Below, piece after piece: positions 26,017 through 36,500 of a stretch of 40,556 nt of DNA. Source of the stretch: Sideroxydans sp. (GTDB lineage Bacteria; Pseudomonadota; Gammaproteobacteria; Burkholderiales; Gallionellaceae). The stretch covers positions 1 through 40,556 of the forward strand of contig WOZO01000179.1 in the NCBI GenBank assembly GCA_011620315.1, read 5' to 3'. How positions within the stretch are numbered: position 1 is the first letter of the stretch; each line of letters starts with the position of its first letter. The translations under genes and the position numbers were made by a program. Below the pieces are notes generated by a model, which saw nothing but the letters and a program-made list of their open reading frames with translations, did not search any database and was not told the DNA's origin.

Positions 26017-26328
26017 ATGTACGCAGTAATCAAGACCGGTGGCAAGCAGTACCGTGTTGTCCAAGGTGAAACACTCAAGATCGAAACCGTGGCCGGTGAA
26101 GTCGGCGGCGAAATCGTGCTGGACAAAGTGCTGGCAGTCGGCGACGGCGCAGGCATCAAGATCGGCAAGCCGATGCTGGAGGGCGCCACAGTCAAGGCGA
26201 CCATCATCTCCAACGGTCGTCACGACAAAGTGACCATCTTCAAGATGCGTCGCCGCAAGCACTACCAGAAGCATCAGGGACATCGTCAAAACTACACCGA
26301 GATCCGCATCGACGGCATCTCCGCTTAA
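26017..26328 (+). CDS. rplU: 50S ribosomal protein L21
   Basis: A 103-residue protein of standard L21 length, beginning [24 protein letters not shown]. The C-terminal [27 protein letters not shown] contains the L21 signature that contacts 23S rRNA. It is first in rplU-rpmA, driven by the promoter at 25902-25929; rpmA follows 15 bp later. Confidence 0.98.
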   Translation: MYAVIKTGGKQYRVVQGETLKIETVAGEVGGEIVLDKVLAVGDGAGIKIGKPMLEGATVKATIISNGRHDKVTIFKMRRRKHYQKHQGHRQNYTEIRIDGISA

Positions 26329-26343
26329 TAAAGGAGCTATAAC

Positions 26344-26601
26344 ATGGCATCGAAAAAAGGCGGCGGCAGTACCAGCAACGGCCGCGACTCGCACTCGAAA
26401 CGACTCGGCGTTAAACGCTACGGCGGCGAACTGATCAGCGCGGGCAGCATCATCATCCGTCAGCGCGGCACCCAGGTTCACGCGGGCGACAACGTCGGCA
26501 TGGGCAAGGACCACACCCTGTTCGCAAAGACCACCGGCACGGTGCAATTCGCGACCAAGGGCGCCCTGAAGCGCAAGACGGTCAGCATCGTTCCCGCTTG
26601 A
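26344..26601 (+). CDS. rpmA: 50S ribosomal protein L27
   Basis: An 85-residue protein starting [29 protein letters not shown], the conserved glycine-rich N-terminus that reaches toward the peptidyl-transferase centre. No cleavable N-terminal extension is present. Preceded by AAAGGAG and followed by a strong terminator at 26623-26649, placed before obg. Confidence 0.98.
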   Translation: MASKKGGGSTSNGRDSHSKRLGVKRYGGELISAGSIIIRQRGTQVHAGDNVGMGKDHTLFAKTTGTVQFATKGALKRKTVSIVPA

Positions 26602-26622
26602 TACCGGCGAACAGCTAGAATG

Positions 26623-27768
<1,146 letters not shown>

Positions 27769-27771
27769 GAG

Positions 27772-28889
27772 ATGAGAAACGTACTGACCCAAGCCAAACG
27801 TATCGTCGTCAAAGTCGGCAGTAGTCTGGTCACCAACAGCGGTGCCGGTCTGGACCTGAATGCCCTGAACAACTGGGCCGGACAGATTGCCGGCTTGCGC
27901 GCGAATGGTTGTGAAGTGGTACTCGTCTCATCCGGTGCCATCGCCGAGGGCATGCAGCGCCTGGGCTGGAAACAACGCCCCAGCGCCGTACACGAATTGC
28001 AGGCCGCCGCCGCCGTCGGACAGATGGGGCTGGTGCAAGCCTACGAAAGTTGTTTCCGCCAGCATGGTCTGCATGCGGCACAAGTGCTGCTCACCCATGC
28101 CGATCTGGCCGACCGCGAGCGCTATCTGAACGCCCGCTCGACCCTGCGCAGCCTGCTCAACCTGCGCGTCATTCCCATCATCAACGAGAACGACACCGTG
28201 GTCACCGACGAGATCAATTCGGCGACAACGACACGCTGGGCGCACTGGTGGCCAACCTGATCGAAGCCGACGCGCTGATCATCCTCACCGACCAGACCGG
28301 CATGTACACCGCCGATCCGCGCAAGGATACGAACGCCACGCTCATCAGTGAAGCGGCGGCAGGAAAACCCGAACTGGAAGCGATGGCCGGCGGCGCAGGC
28401 TCTGCCATCGGACGCGGCGGCATGCTCACCAAGATATTGGCTGCCAAACGCGCGGCGCGCAGCGGCGCGCACACCGTCATCGCCTCCGGACATGAGCCGG
28501 ACGTATTGCCGCGCCTGTTGCAGGGCGAATCCATCGGCACCCTGCTCACCGCCAGCGAACTGGCGCTGGATGCGCGCAAACAATGGCTGGCCGACCATCT
28601 GCAGGTCAGCGGAAGGATCACGCTGGATGCCGGTGCGGTGCGCGCGCTGTGTCAGGACAAGAAAAGCCTGCTGCCCATCGGCGTCACGCAGGTCAGTGGC
28701 GAATTCAACCGCGGCGAGGTTGTGGCCGTGCTGGATGTTGAAGGCCGCGACATCGCGCGCGGTCTGGTCAACTACAATGCCGACGAGGCGCGCCTTATCG
28801 CCAAAAAAGCCAGCAACGAGATCGAAAAGATTCTGGGCTATGTGGACGAACCGGAGTTGATACATCGGGACAATCTCGTTCTGCTTTGA
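27772..28889 (+). pseudogene. proB: Glutamate 5-kinase, interrupted by an apparent one-base deletion
   Basis: ProB phosphorylates glutamate in proline synthesis. Frame 1 from ATG 27772 gives the N-terminal kinase part ([38 protein letters not shown]) and would stop at 28260 after an unrelated tail. From about 28218 the next frame carries on exactly where ProB should ([26 protein letters not shown]), through [13 protein letters not shown] and a C-terminal PUA domain to TGA 28889. One base is missing in ATCAATTCGG around 28213-28222: family members read EI(K/N)-x-GDND. Everything else is intact, so this is either a recent inactivating mutation or an assembly error. The site is not a slippery heptamer, so programmed frameshifting is unlikely. 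Confidence 0.9.
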
Positions 28890-28907
28890 AAAAGCAGAAC
28901 GAGATTG
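28871..28907. terminator. Perfect 17-bp inverted repeat over the proB stop codon
   Basis: CAATCTCGTTCTGCTTT (28871-28887) and its exact reverse complement (28891-28907) flank a 3-base loop GAA. The left arm encodes the last codons and first stop base of proB. On the minus strand it lies 47 bp past the CDF exporter stop. There is no T-run after it on the + side, but both arms end in TTT/AAA at the loop, so a two-way terminator for convergent genes is the simplest reading. Confidence 0.7.
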
Positions 28908-28953
28908 CGGGGTAGGCTCCACTTGCGCAGCAAATTGAGCGCAGCCCGCAGTA

Positions 28954-29841
28954 TCACGCGTGATGCGTCAAAGCACACAAATCGCTGTTAGCTTCGATCT
29001 GGATCGTGGCATGTTCGATGCCGAAGTCATCATGCAATGCCTGCGTCACCTTGCACAGAAATTCATCCCCCGCATGTCCCCGCGGCATCACCAGATGCGC
29101 GGTCAGCGCGACTTCCGAAGTGCTCATCGCCCACACATGCAAGTCGTGCACGGCACTTACGTCAGGCAATCCAGCTAGATAGTCTCGCACTTGTTCCAGT
29201 TCGACCGATAAAGGCACACCGTCCAGCGACAGGTGCAGCCCTTGCCGCAACAAACCCCAAGTCCCCATCAGGATCACCAGCGCGATGACCAGACTGATGA
29301 GCGGATCGAGCCAGTACCAGCCCGTCCACAAGAACAACGCCCCAGCGGCCACCACGCCGACCGACACCAGCGCATCTGCCACCATGTGCAGGAACGCCCC
29401 GCGCAGATTCAGATCGTGATGGTTGCCGGACATGAACAGCCACGCGGTCACGCCGTTGACCAGCACGCCGATCGCCGCGACGACGATGACCGTCATCCCC
29501 TGTATCGCCACCGGGTGTGTAAACCGGTCGAACGCTTCCCATGCGATGCCGCCGACGGCGACCAGCAACAGCAGCGCGTTGAACAGCGCCGCCATGATGG
29601 TGGCGCGGCCGAAACCGTAGGTGTGGCTGCTGCTCGGGCGCAGTCTTGCCAGATAGTAGCCGCCCCAGGCCAGCAGCAACCCCAGCACATCGCTCAGGTT
29701 GTGTCCGGCATCGGACAGCAGTGCCAGCGAATCCGCCATCCAGCCATAGAACGCCTCGACCAGCACGAACAGCACATTGAGTGCGATGCCTATCGCAAAG
29801 GCGCGGTCGTAATGCTCGGTATGGTGGGGGGCGTGACTCAT
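28954..29841 (-). CDS. Cation diffusion facilitator (CDF, CzcD/ZitB-like) metal exporter
   Basis: A 295-residue six-helix proton-coupled exporter, probably for zinc or related divalent ions. Transport-site residues are H47 and D51 (SDAGHNLSD, helix 2) and H152 and D156 (HMVADAL, helix 5), the HD-HD zinc-type arrangement. The N-terminus is His-rich (HAPHHTEH), and a cytoplasmic ferredoxin-like C-terminal domain contains VHDLHVWAMSTSEVALTAHLV. It is the last gene of the minus-strand metal cluster, six bases after the GCANC thioredoxin-like gene. Metal specificity is inferred from the residues. Confidence 0.92.
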   Translation of the reverse strand: MSHAPHHTEHYDRAFAIGIALNVLFVLVEAFYGWMADSLALLSDAGHNLSDVLGLLLAWGGYYLARLRPSSSHTYGFGRATIMAALFNALLLLVAVGGIAWEAFDRFTHPVAIQGMTVIVVAAIGVLVNGVTAWLFMSGNHHDLNLRGAFLHMVADALVSVGVVAAGALFLWTGWYWLDPLISLVIALVILMGTWGLLRQGLHLSLDGVPLSVELEQVRDYLAGLPDVSAVHDLHVWAMSTSEVALTAHLVMPRGHAGDEFLCKVTQALHDDFGIEHATIQIEANSDLCALTHHA

Positions 29842-29847
29842 CTCCGA

Positions 29848-30081
29848 CTACGCCAGCCAGCCTTCTATCTTGCGGCGGTCCGGCACGCCGCCGGCATGCA
29901 CCACCTTGCCGTCGATGACCACGCCCGGCGTGGACATGACGCCGTAGCCCATGATGGCGGCGATGTCTTCCACCTTTTCCAGTTCGACTTCCAAACCTTT
30001 CTCCCTGGCGACCGCGTCGATCAGCTTCAGCGTGTTCTTGCAATTGGCACAGCCGGTGCCGAGCACCTTGATGTTCTTCAT
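29848..30081 (-). CDS. GCANC thioredoxin-fold small protein (redox-active disulfide protein 2 family)
   Basis: A 77-residue protein with a thioredoxin-like fold, MKNIKVLGTGCANCKNTLKLIDAV, active motif CANC, and a cis-proline STPGVVIDGKVVHAGGVP, as in the MTH895/TM0996 family. ATG 30081 is chosen because AGGAGG lies seven bases upstream; an in-frame start at 30108 lacks this. Such proteins often sit with COG0701 (ArsP-like) permeases, as here, and may reduce or pass a metal(loid) or thiol. Substrate unknown. Confidence 0.88.
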   Translation of the reverse strand: MKNIKVLGTGCANCKNTLKLIDAVAREKGLEVELEKVEDIAAIMGYGVMSTPGVVIDGKVVHAGGVPDRRKIEGWLA

Positions 30082-30108
30082 GTCACGCTCCTCCTGTAGT
30101 GCCGTCAA

Positions 30109-30414
30109 CTAACAACATGCCTGACCGGATGCGGTCGGGCTGCAACATGCAGCTTGCTCCGGCTGCGCCTTGGCGGGCGTTGTATCGCCCAGACGCTCGG
30201 CCAGCGCCAGATCGAAACTGGCATCGAGCTTCTGTGCAGCCTCGTCGCGTATATGGCGTGCGATCTCGATCACGGTCTCGATATGTTGGTGCGGCACACC
30301 GTATTGCTTGAGCCGGTCGATCTTGCACAGCCCCTGTTTGGGGTGGTTGGACGCGATGTCAGCGGCCAGCGACACCAGCGCCACAATGGATGGATGCAAC
30401 TCCGCTTCATTCAT
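30109..30414 (-). CDS. Small Cys-tailed protein of the arsenic cluster, function unknown
   Basis: A 101-residue protein. Residues about 7-65 are predicted helical (HPSIVALVSLAADIASNHPKQGLCKIDRLKQYGVPHQHIETVIEIARHIRDEA) and are faintly reminiscent of the AhpD/carboxymuconolactone-decarboxylase helix pattern, but without the CxxC site. A linker rich in A, P and Q leads to a C-terminal tail with two vicinal cysteine pairs, C90-C91 and C100-C101 (CC-x8-CC). The pairs resemble soft-metal or arsenite binding sites; this is inference. It lies 27 bp from both the ArsP-like permease and the GCANC protein, same strand. Confidence 0.8.
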   Translation of the reverse strand: MNEAELHPSIVALVSLAADIASNHPKQGLCKIDRLKQYGVPHQHIETVIEIARHIRDEAAQKLDASFDLALAERLGDTTPAKAQPEQAACCSPTASGQACC

Positions 30415-30441
30415 ATTAATTCTCCAGTTTGAAACACCGGT

Positions 30442-31401
30442 TCACAACAAGCCTTCAAGATTATTGAACAGCATGCCGGTCACCACAAAAGCCGTCGCAA
30501 GGTAGGCCGCGAACAGCGCCAGCAGCGGCCACTTCACCACTTTGCGCAGGATCAGCATCTCCGGCAAAGACAGCGCGACCACGGCCATCATGAACGCCAG
30601 CACCGTGCCCAGCGGCACCCCCTTCTGCAGCAACACCTCGGCAACCGGGATGATGCCGACCGCATCCGAATAGAGCGGCACGCCCACCAGCACCGCAGCG
30701 ATGACCGAAAGCAGACCGCCATCACCCGCAAGATCCGCGATGAATTCCCTCGGCACATAACCGTGCATCAGCGCGCCGACACCCACGCCGATCAGCACAT
30801 ATTTCCAGATACGGCCGACGATCTCCTTGACCTGCGCGCAGGCATACTCATGACGCAGCCCGAGCGTCATCACTTCCGTTTCAAGTTGTGCATCGCCCAT
30901 CTTGATCTGCCACACATAGTCCTCCACCCAGCGCTCCGGCTGGAAACGCTCCAGCACGAAGCCGCCGATCAGCGCCACGCTCAATCCGCTGACCACATAG
31001 ATCAGCGTCATCTTCCAGCCGATGACGGTGGCCAGCACGATGATCGCCACTTCATTCACCATCGGGCTGGCAATCAGGAAAGACAACGTGACAGCCAAAG
31101 GGATGCCCGCCTCGACGAAACCGATGAACAGCGGCACCGATGAACAGGAGCAGAACGGTGTGACCGCCCCCAATCCCACCGCCATGAAGCGCGAGCTGAT
31201 ATTGCCGCGCTGGCGGATGAATTCGCGCACCCGCTCAGGCCGGAGTAACGCACGCAGCAGCCCCATCACATAGATGACCAGCGTGAGCAACACCATGATC
31301 TTGCTGACATCCATCACGAAGAAATGCGCGGCATCGCCGAGCTGGCTACCGCGCATGCCTGCCAGATCGTAGACCAGCCAGTCGGCCATCAGCTCGAACA
31401 T
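30442..31401 (-). CDS. ArsP-like / COG0701 permease (DUF318)
   Basis: A 319-residue membrane protein with about eight helices and the conserved TPFCSCSSVPLFIGF motif (C84, C86) and a second half repeat LVGVPLYSDAVGIIPVAEVLLQKG. This is the COG0701 permease family, which includes ArsP, an exporter of trivalent organoarsenicals. A middle soluble loop (about 150-200) contains acidic and His residues. Neighbours (arsR-arsC-acr3 upstream and the GCANC protein downstream) fit arsenic or metal(loid) export, but the substrate may differ from ArsP. Inverted-repeat copy C separates it from acr3. Confidence 0.87.
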   Translation of the reverse strand: MFELMADWLVYDLAGMRGSQLGDAAHFFVMDVSKIMVLLTLVIYVMGLLRALLRPERVREFIRQRGNISSRFMAVGLGAVTPFCSCSSVPLFIGFVEAGIPLAVTLSFLIASPMVNEVAIIVLATVIGWKMTLIYVVSGLSVALIGGFVLERFQPERWVEDYVWQIKMGDAQLETEVMTLGLRHEYACAQVKEIVGRIWKYVLIGVGVGALMHGYVPREFIADLAGDGGLLSVIAAVLVGVPLYSDAVGIIPVAEVLLQKGVPLGTVLAFMMAVVALSLPEMLILRKVVKWPLLALFAAYLATAFVVTGMLFNNLEGLL

Positions 31402-31423
31402 ATCAACCTAAAGCCCCCATCTA

Positions 31424-31549
31424 GTCCACGAAAAACACGAAATTCACGAAAGAAGTCAAAGCTGTTGCCCACATTGCAGTAGCACACCCGGTCGCCAAAA
31501 TTTCGCGCCAATGCGATTTATTTCGTGTCTTTTCGTGGATTTAGTGGAC
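31424..31549. repeat. Dispersed inverted-repeat element, copy C (126 bp)
   Basis: The left end GTCCACGAAAAACACGAA (31424-31441) is identical to copies A and B. The right end runs TTTCGTG (31521-31527) to TTTTCGTGGA and TAGTGGAC (to 31549), followed by AACTGATTTT as in copy B (AACTGTTTT). It occupies most of the 165-bp gap between acr3 and the ArsP-like permease gene; the interior of about 75 bp shows no ORF. Confidence 0.82.
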
Positions 31550-31566
31550 AACTGATTTTCCCAGGA

Positions 31567-32595
31567 TCAATGCTTTCCCGGCACTTCGTACCACCCCTGG
31601 CTGCGCTTCACCAGATATACCACCGACAGCATCACCGGCACTTCGATCAGCACTCCCACCACCGTCGCCAGCGCCGCCCCCGACTGAAAACCGAACAGGC
31701 TGATCGCGGCCGCGACGGCAAGCTCGAAGAAGTTGCTGGCACCGATCAGCGCCGAGGGGCCGGCCACACAATGCGCCTCGCCCGCACGCTTATTCAACCA
31801 GTAAGCCAATGCGGAATTGAAGTACACCTGAATGGTGATCGGCACCGCCAGCATGGCGATGATCAGCGGCTGCTCGACGATGGCTTTACCCTGAAACGCG
31901 AACAGCAGCACCAGTGTGAGTAACAAGGCAGAGATAGAGAGCGGCCCCAATGCCGCCAGCGTGCGTTGCAACGCGGCTTCACCGCGCGCCAGCAGCCACT
32001 TGCGCCACAGTTGCGCCAGCAGCACCGGAATCACGATGTACAGCACCACCGAAGTCAGCAAGGTGTCCCACGGCACGATGATGGAGGAGATGCCCAACAA
32101 CAGCGCCACCAGCGGTGCGAAAGCGAAGATCATGATGGTGTCGTTGAGCGCGACCTGCGACAGCGTGAACAGCGGTTCGCCGTTCACCAGCCGGCTCCAC
32201 ACGAACACCATCGCGGTACAGGGTGCGGCTGCCAGCAGGATGAGTCCGGCGATGTAACTATCCAGCTGTTCAGCGGGCAAGTACGGCGCGAACAGATGGC
32301 GGATGAACAGCCAGCCCAGCAGCGCCATGGAGAACGGTTTGACCGCCCAGTTCACGAACAGGGTGACACCGATGCCGCGCCAGTGTTTGCGCACCCCGTG
32401 CAACGCGCCGAAGTCGATGCGCAGCAGCATGGGGATGATCATCACCCAGATCAGCAAACCGACCGGGATATTGACCTTGGCGATCTCCAACCCGCCCAGC
32501 CACCGGAACGGCGCGGGCATGAACTGCCCCAGCAGCACGCCGACCACGATGCACAGAAAGACCCAGACGGTGAGGTAACGCTCGAAGATGCTCAT
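31567..32595 (-). CDS. acr3: Arsenite efflux permease ACR3
   Basis: A 342-residue, ten-helix transporter of the BART superfamily that exports arsenite. The functional cysteine is C126 in LLAAAPCTAMVFVWSRL, and the conserved glutamate is E318 in GVLIEVPVMLS. The family block NDTIMIFAFAPLVALLLG is also visible. It is distinct from the E. coli ArsB type. It lies four bases downstream of arsC in the arsR-arsC-acr3 operon. Confidence 0.96.
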   Translation of the reverse strand: MSIFERYLTVWVFLCIVVGVLLGQFMPAPFRWLGGLEIAKVNIPVGLLIWVMIIPMLLRIDFGALHGVRKHWRGIGVTLFVNWAVKPFSMALLGWLFIRHLFAPYLPAEQLDSYIAGLILLAAAPCTAMVFVWSRLVNGEPLFTLSQVALNDTIMIFAFAPLVALLLGISSIIVPWDTLLTSVVLYIVIPVLLAQLWRKWLLARGEAALQRTLAALGPLSISALLLTLVLLFAFQGKAIVEQPLIIAMLAVPITIQVYFNSALAYWLNKRAGEAHCVAGPSALIGASNFFELAVAAAISLFGFQSGAALATVVGVLIEVPVMLSVVYLVKRSQGWYEVPGKH

Positions 32596-32599
32596 GACA

Positions 32600-33097
32600 T
32601 CAGTCCTTGCTGCGCCCGATCTCGCTTATTTTCTCTTTCAGGGTCAGCTTGTCCAGCTTGTCGATGGGCAGACTAAGGAACAACTGGATGCGCCGCGTCA
32701 ACTGGTCGGCCGCTTTGTTGAATGCAGCGCGGCGTGCTTCGTCGCCTTCGACATGCGCCGGGTCGGGGATGCCCCAGTGCGCGGTCATCGGCGAGCCGTA
32801 CCAGACCGGGCAGACTTCGCCCGCGGCGTTGTCGCACACGGTGAACACGAAATCGAATTCCGGCGCGCCGGGTGCGGCGAACTCGTTCCAGCTCTTGCTG
32901 CGCAGGCCTTCGGTGCTGAAGTCGTTGGCGCGCATCCATTCCAGCGCGCCCGGATTGACCTGGCCTGCGGGTTTGCTGCCCGCGCTCCAGGCCTTGAATC
33001 GCCCCTTGCCCAGCTTGTTGAACAACACTTCACCGAGAATGCTGCGTGCGGAATTGCCGGTACACAGCACCAGCACGTTGTATGTCTTGTCGCTCAT
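32600..33097 (-). CDS. arsC: Arsenate reductase ArsC, thioredoxin-coupled low-MW phosphatase type
   Basis: A 165-residue arsenate reductase of the phosphatase fold. The P-loop is C-TGNSARS with nucleophile C12. The redox pair C88 and C96 (FTVCDNAAGEVCP) matches the three-cysteine mechanism of the Staphylococcus/Bacillus ArsC type, which is re-reduced by thioredoxin. It makes arsenite, exported by the ACR3 gene just downstream. The C-terminal extension beyond the usual 130-140 residues (IDKLDKLTLKEKISEIGRS) is modest and common in proteobacterial homologues. Confidence 0.96.
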   Translation of the reverse strand: MSDKTYNVLVLCTGNSARSILGEVLFNKLGKGRFKAWSAGSKPAGQVNPGALEWMRANDFSTEGLRSKSWNEFAAPGAPEFDFVFTVCDNAAGEVCPVWYGSPMTAHWGIPDPAHVEGDEARRAAFNKAADQLTRRIQLFLSLPIDKLDKLTLKEKISEIGRSKD

Positions 33098-33112
33098 TTC
33101 ATTTCCTTATAG

Positions 33113-33430
33113 TTAACAATTCTTGCCGCTCGTACTGCAATCTGCACCGCCGCAACAGTTCTCGGTCAGGTAATCGACCATGCCGTTCATCACCGCGAAG
33201 TTTGCCGCGTAATATACGAATCTCCCGTCCTGCCTGCTCTCCACCAGCCCGGCATGGCTCAGCGTCTTGAAGTGGAACGACAGCGTCGCGGGCGACACCT
33301 TGAGCTTCTTCGATATCTGTCCTGCAGCCATACCTTCCGGCCCGGCGCTCACCAGCAGGCGGAAGATCGCCAGCCGCGTTGTCTGCGCCAATGCCGCCAA
33401 GGCCTTAACAACCATTGCGGGCTTCATCAT
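33113..33430 (-). CDS. arsR: Arsenic-responsive repressor ArsR with C-terminal cysteine sensor
   Basis: A 105-residue ArsR/SmtB winged-helix repressor. The DNA-binding region is GQISKKLKVSPATLSFHFKTLSHAGLVESRQDGRFVYY. The classic ELCVCDL sensor in the recognition helix is absent; instead C92, C93, C98 and C105 lie at the C-terminus (NCCGGADC...NC), close to the Acidithiobacillus ferrooxidans type (C95, C96, C102). It heads arsR-arsC-acr3 and should derepress it on arsenite binding. Two adjacent ATGs (33430, 33427) are possible starts. Confidence 0.94.
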   Translation of the reverse strand: MMKPAMVVKALAALAQTTRLAIFRLLVSAGPEGMAAGQISKKLKVSPATLSFHFKTLSHAGLVESRQDGRFVYYAANFAVMNGMVDYLTENCCGGADCSTSGKNC

Positions 33431-33512
33431 TATTCATTTCCATTGTTAAAGGAATGTTAAAACGTTGACGCAATTTGAACAGAGGCGGCCGGATAAATCA
33501 AGTCCGCACCGC
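33431..33512 (-). promoter_or_regulatory. Probable arsR operator/promoter region after tamB
   Basis: An 82-bp gap between tamB and arsR. It contains two TGTTAAA repeats 11 bp apart (+ strand, about 33444-33461) in an AT-rich patch, a plausible ArsR operator, and an imperfect GC hairpin near 33485-33512 that may end the tamB transcript. No confident -35/-10 pair can be assigned by eye. Confidence 0.4.
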
Positions 33513-36500
33513 TCAGTAGAATCGGAAGGAATAGAACAGATCGATCGCATCCTCGGTGCCGGTACGGGTAACGATGGTGATGCGCGGGGTAAGCGTGTAA
33601 GTGAACTTGGTCAGTCCGCCGACATCCGACAGGCCCTGCTCATAGCTCAGATAGGCGCGCGATGACAATCGCTTGCCGACGGTGACCACCTGGCTCTGCA
33701 GCGCATCGCCCGTCTCGCGCTGCTGCAACGACAGTTCATCCACGCCGATGCTGCGTCCCAGTTGGCCGACCGACTGGCCGCCCAGCAGGTTGCCTGCCGC
33801 CGCAAGCAGCAACGAGGAATCGATGCTGCCGCTTTCTGGCACACGACCGAGCACGATCCAGGAGAGTTTCTCCGCCTCCGGCACGGAGGGTGTGGAAACC
33901 AGCCTGAACAAAGGGTGACGCGCAGTCCCCGTGACCTCGATGCCCGCCTCGACGCTCAGCCCTTTGCGCAGCGCAAGGATATTCAAACCGGGATCCTCAA
34001 GTGGCCCCTGGAAGTTCACCATCCCCCGCTCGACGGTCAACTGCTGTCCGTATGCATTGAACAAACCATCCTGCGTCGCGATGATGCCGGTAGCCTGCAC
34101 AGACGTGCCTGCCTCGCCTTCCAATCGCAATTGGCCGCTGAGGCGTGATTCCAATCCCGCCGTGCGCAGATAGAAATGGTCGCCCAGATCGAAACCGGCA
34201 TCGATGTCATAGGCAAGGCTGTTTTTGTCCTGCTCCGCCCGGCCCATGATCTTCACGTCATCCGACCAGCGCGGTTTGCCGGTCTCGATCTGCGTGATCA
34301 GACCGGCATCGGCACGCACTTGCCCGTGCAAACTCAGGGTGCGACTGGCGTAGCCGATATGCCCGTCGCCGGTAACGAGCAGCCAGCTGTCTGCCCTTTG
34401 CACCAAGGGCAGCGCTGCGGCCTGCACCTGCAGATCACTGCCGGTTCCCTCCAGATCGATACGCCCGCTCGCACTCAGCCGTCCCGCGCCGCCCGGCAAG
34501 CGGTAATCGTCCAGCATCTTGTCGTCGGGTTTTGGCAGATACGGCGCGACGAATTCCAGCTTCTCGATTTGCACATGGTTCGTTTCGAAACGGGCACGCA
34601 AGCTGCCCTGCTCCAGCTTCACCCCCTGGTCCAGCAGCGCCACGCGCAAGTCCTCACCCTGCACGGTACCCTGCAGGCGCGGCACGCCAAAGCTGCCGCG
34701 CAGGTCGGCATCCAGCGCCAAGCTGCCGCCGCTTTGCAGGTTGTCGTGCAACACCGGGCCGATCCATGTCAGATCTTCTCCGTGCAGCGACACATGGCCA
34801 TCAAGCGGAGCATCTCCCGCCACGGTCCAGCCGCCGTCCTGCTGGGACAACGGCAGTTTCACCTGCGCCGCCACCTCGCCCAGTCGCGTTCCCTTGCCCG
34901 CCAGTTGCAGCGACAACACATCCTGCACCACCTGCATCGACAGACTCAGCTCATTCAAACCGAGCTGCTGTCCGCTTTGCGCATCGACCAGCAGATCGCC
35001 GCTCTCGCGCCGGATGTTGGCATGCCCCCGCCAATGCGCGTCCGCAGTGATGTCCCAATCACCGCCGAAGCGCAAGGTGTCGAAAGCCGCCGACGGCGGC
35101 GTGATCTGCTGCAGATTCACCGCCCTGACACCCAGCCCGCCAAAACGCCCCGCGCTGTGCCAACCCTGTTGCGTCCACTGCGTTTCCTGCAAGGCGACCT
35201 CGCCGCCGCCGAGTGCCAGGCGTGCCGCACCGAGCGCGACCTTGCCCGGCGCAAGCGACAGTGTCGCGGGTGCCTGCAAACGCAGCGGCAGAACGCCGTC
35301 CGCATCCAACTCATCCAGACTGCCCAGCCATTGCCATGCCGCGTCCGTCTCGCTCAAACCGCCGCTTGCTGCAAAATGCCAGCGCCCAAGCGGCTGCTCG
35401 TTGCGCAGCAGATTGGCTGTGCCGCGCAGTTTGTGCCGCGCATCATCGCCGTCCGCTTCCAGATGCAACTCGGTCATGGCCATGCCGTTTGGCGAACGCA
35501 GCCCGGAGGCCGTCAGTTGCAGTGCCAGCGCCCGCTTGTCATAGCGGCCGCCCGCATCGATCTTCTCGATGCTGCCGCCATCCGGCAGCGCCAGGTTGAT
35601 ACCGCCCAGCGTGAAATTGATGGAAGGTTCGGCCAGGCTGCCCAGCAGTTCGGCCTGACCGGACAATTGTCCCCGCATGCCCCCGCCCAGTTGTTCCAGT
35701 TTGGGCGCATCCAGCATCAGCCTGAAATAATCGGCCGGTGTGCCGTAGGCCAGCTCGGCGTTGAGGGTGTTGTCGCCGATGCGCAGTTCGATCTCGCCGT
35801 CCGCCTTCTGTTTGCCGGTGAAGTGCAACTGCCCGTTGCCGTCGATGGCATAGCGCGAGATACGGCTCTGCTCCAATTCGAAATCGAGCGCCACGTCAGG
35901 TACCGGCATCAACGTGCCGGAAGCATGCAACACGGCATTCAGGTCAGTCGTCGCTCTGTCGGTGAATTCGTGAAGATTCAGCCGCTGCAGCCGGCTGTCG
36001 AAGCTGAACTTGTAAGCGTGATCGAGTTTCAATTCGCCCTCCCCGATCAGCTCGGTATCGCCCCGCGCGAAGCGCAGCGCATGCAAGGCGACCAGCTCTC
36101 CGCGACGGTGCAGGCTGCCGTCGATGGTGAGCGCGCCATCCGTCAGTGCGATGCGCGCCTGCTGTTCGCTGCCGGTACTGCCCAGTGCGATCTCGCCCTC
36201 CAGATTCAAGCGCGGTGCCCGGCTATCTATTTCGCCCGGATTGAAACTGCCCACCTGCAAACGCATCGCGCCCTGCCGCGTCTGCGGACGCCAGTCCAAC
36301 TCTCCGCTCACGCGTCCCGCCTTGCCGATGCGCGCATCCACGCCATAAAGCTGCCAGTAACTTTCCGACCAGCGCAAGCGCGATTGCAGACTGCGCAACG
36401 GCAAGCCCGCTTTATCCAGCGGCGCTGCATGCCGGTTCCGAATGGACAACACCCCCTCGAGTTGCGCTTTCTTTGTGCCGCGCAATTCAAGTTCGCCGTC

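Noticed and set aside
28195-28225. Programmed ribosomal frameshift in proB
   Set aside because: No slippery X-XXY-YYZ heptamer or nearby pseudoknot was seen at the joint, and ProB is not known to use recoding; a mutation or sequencing error is simpler.
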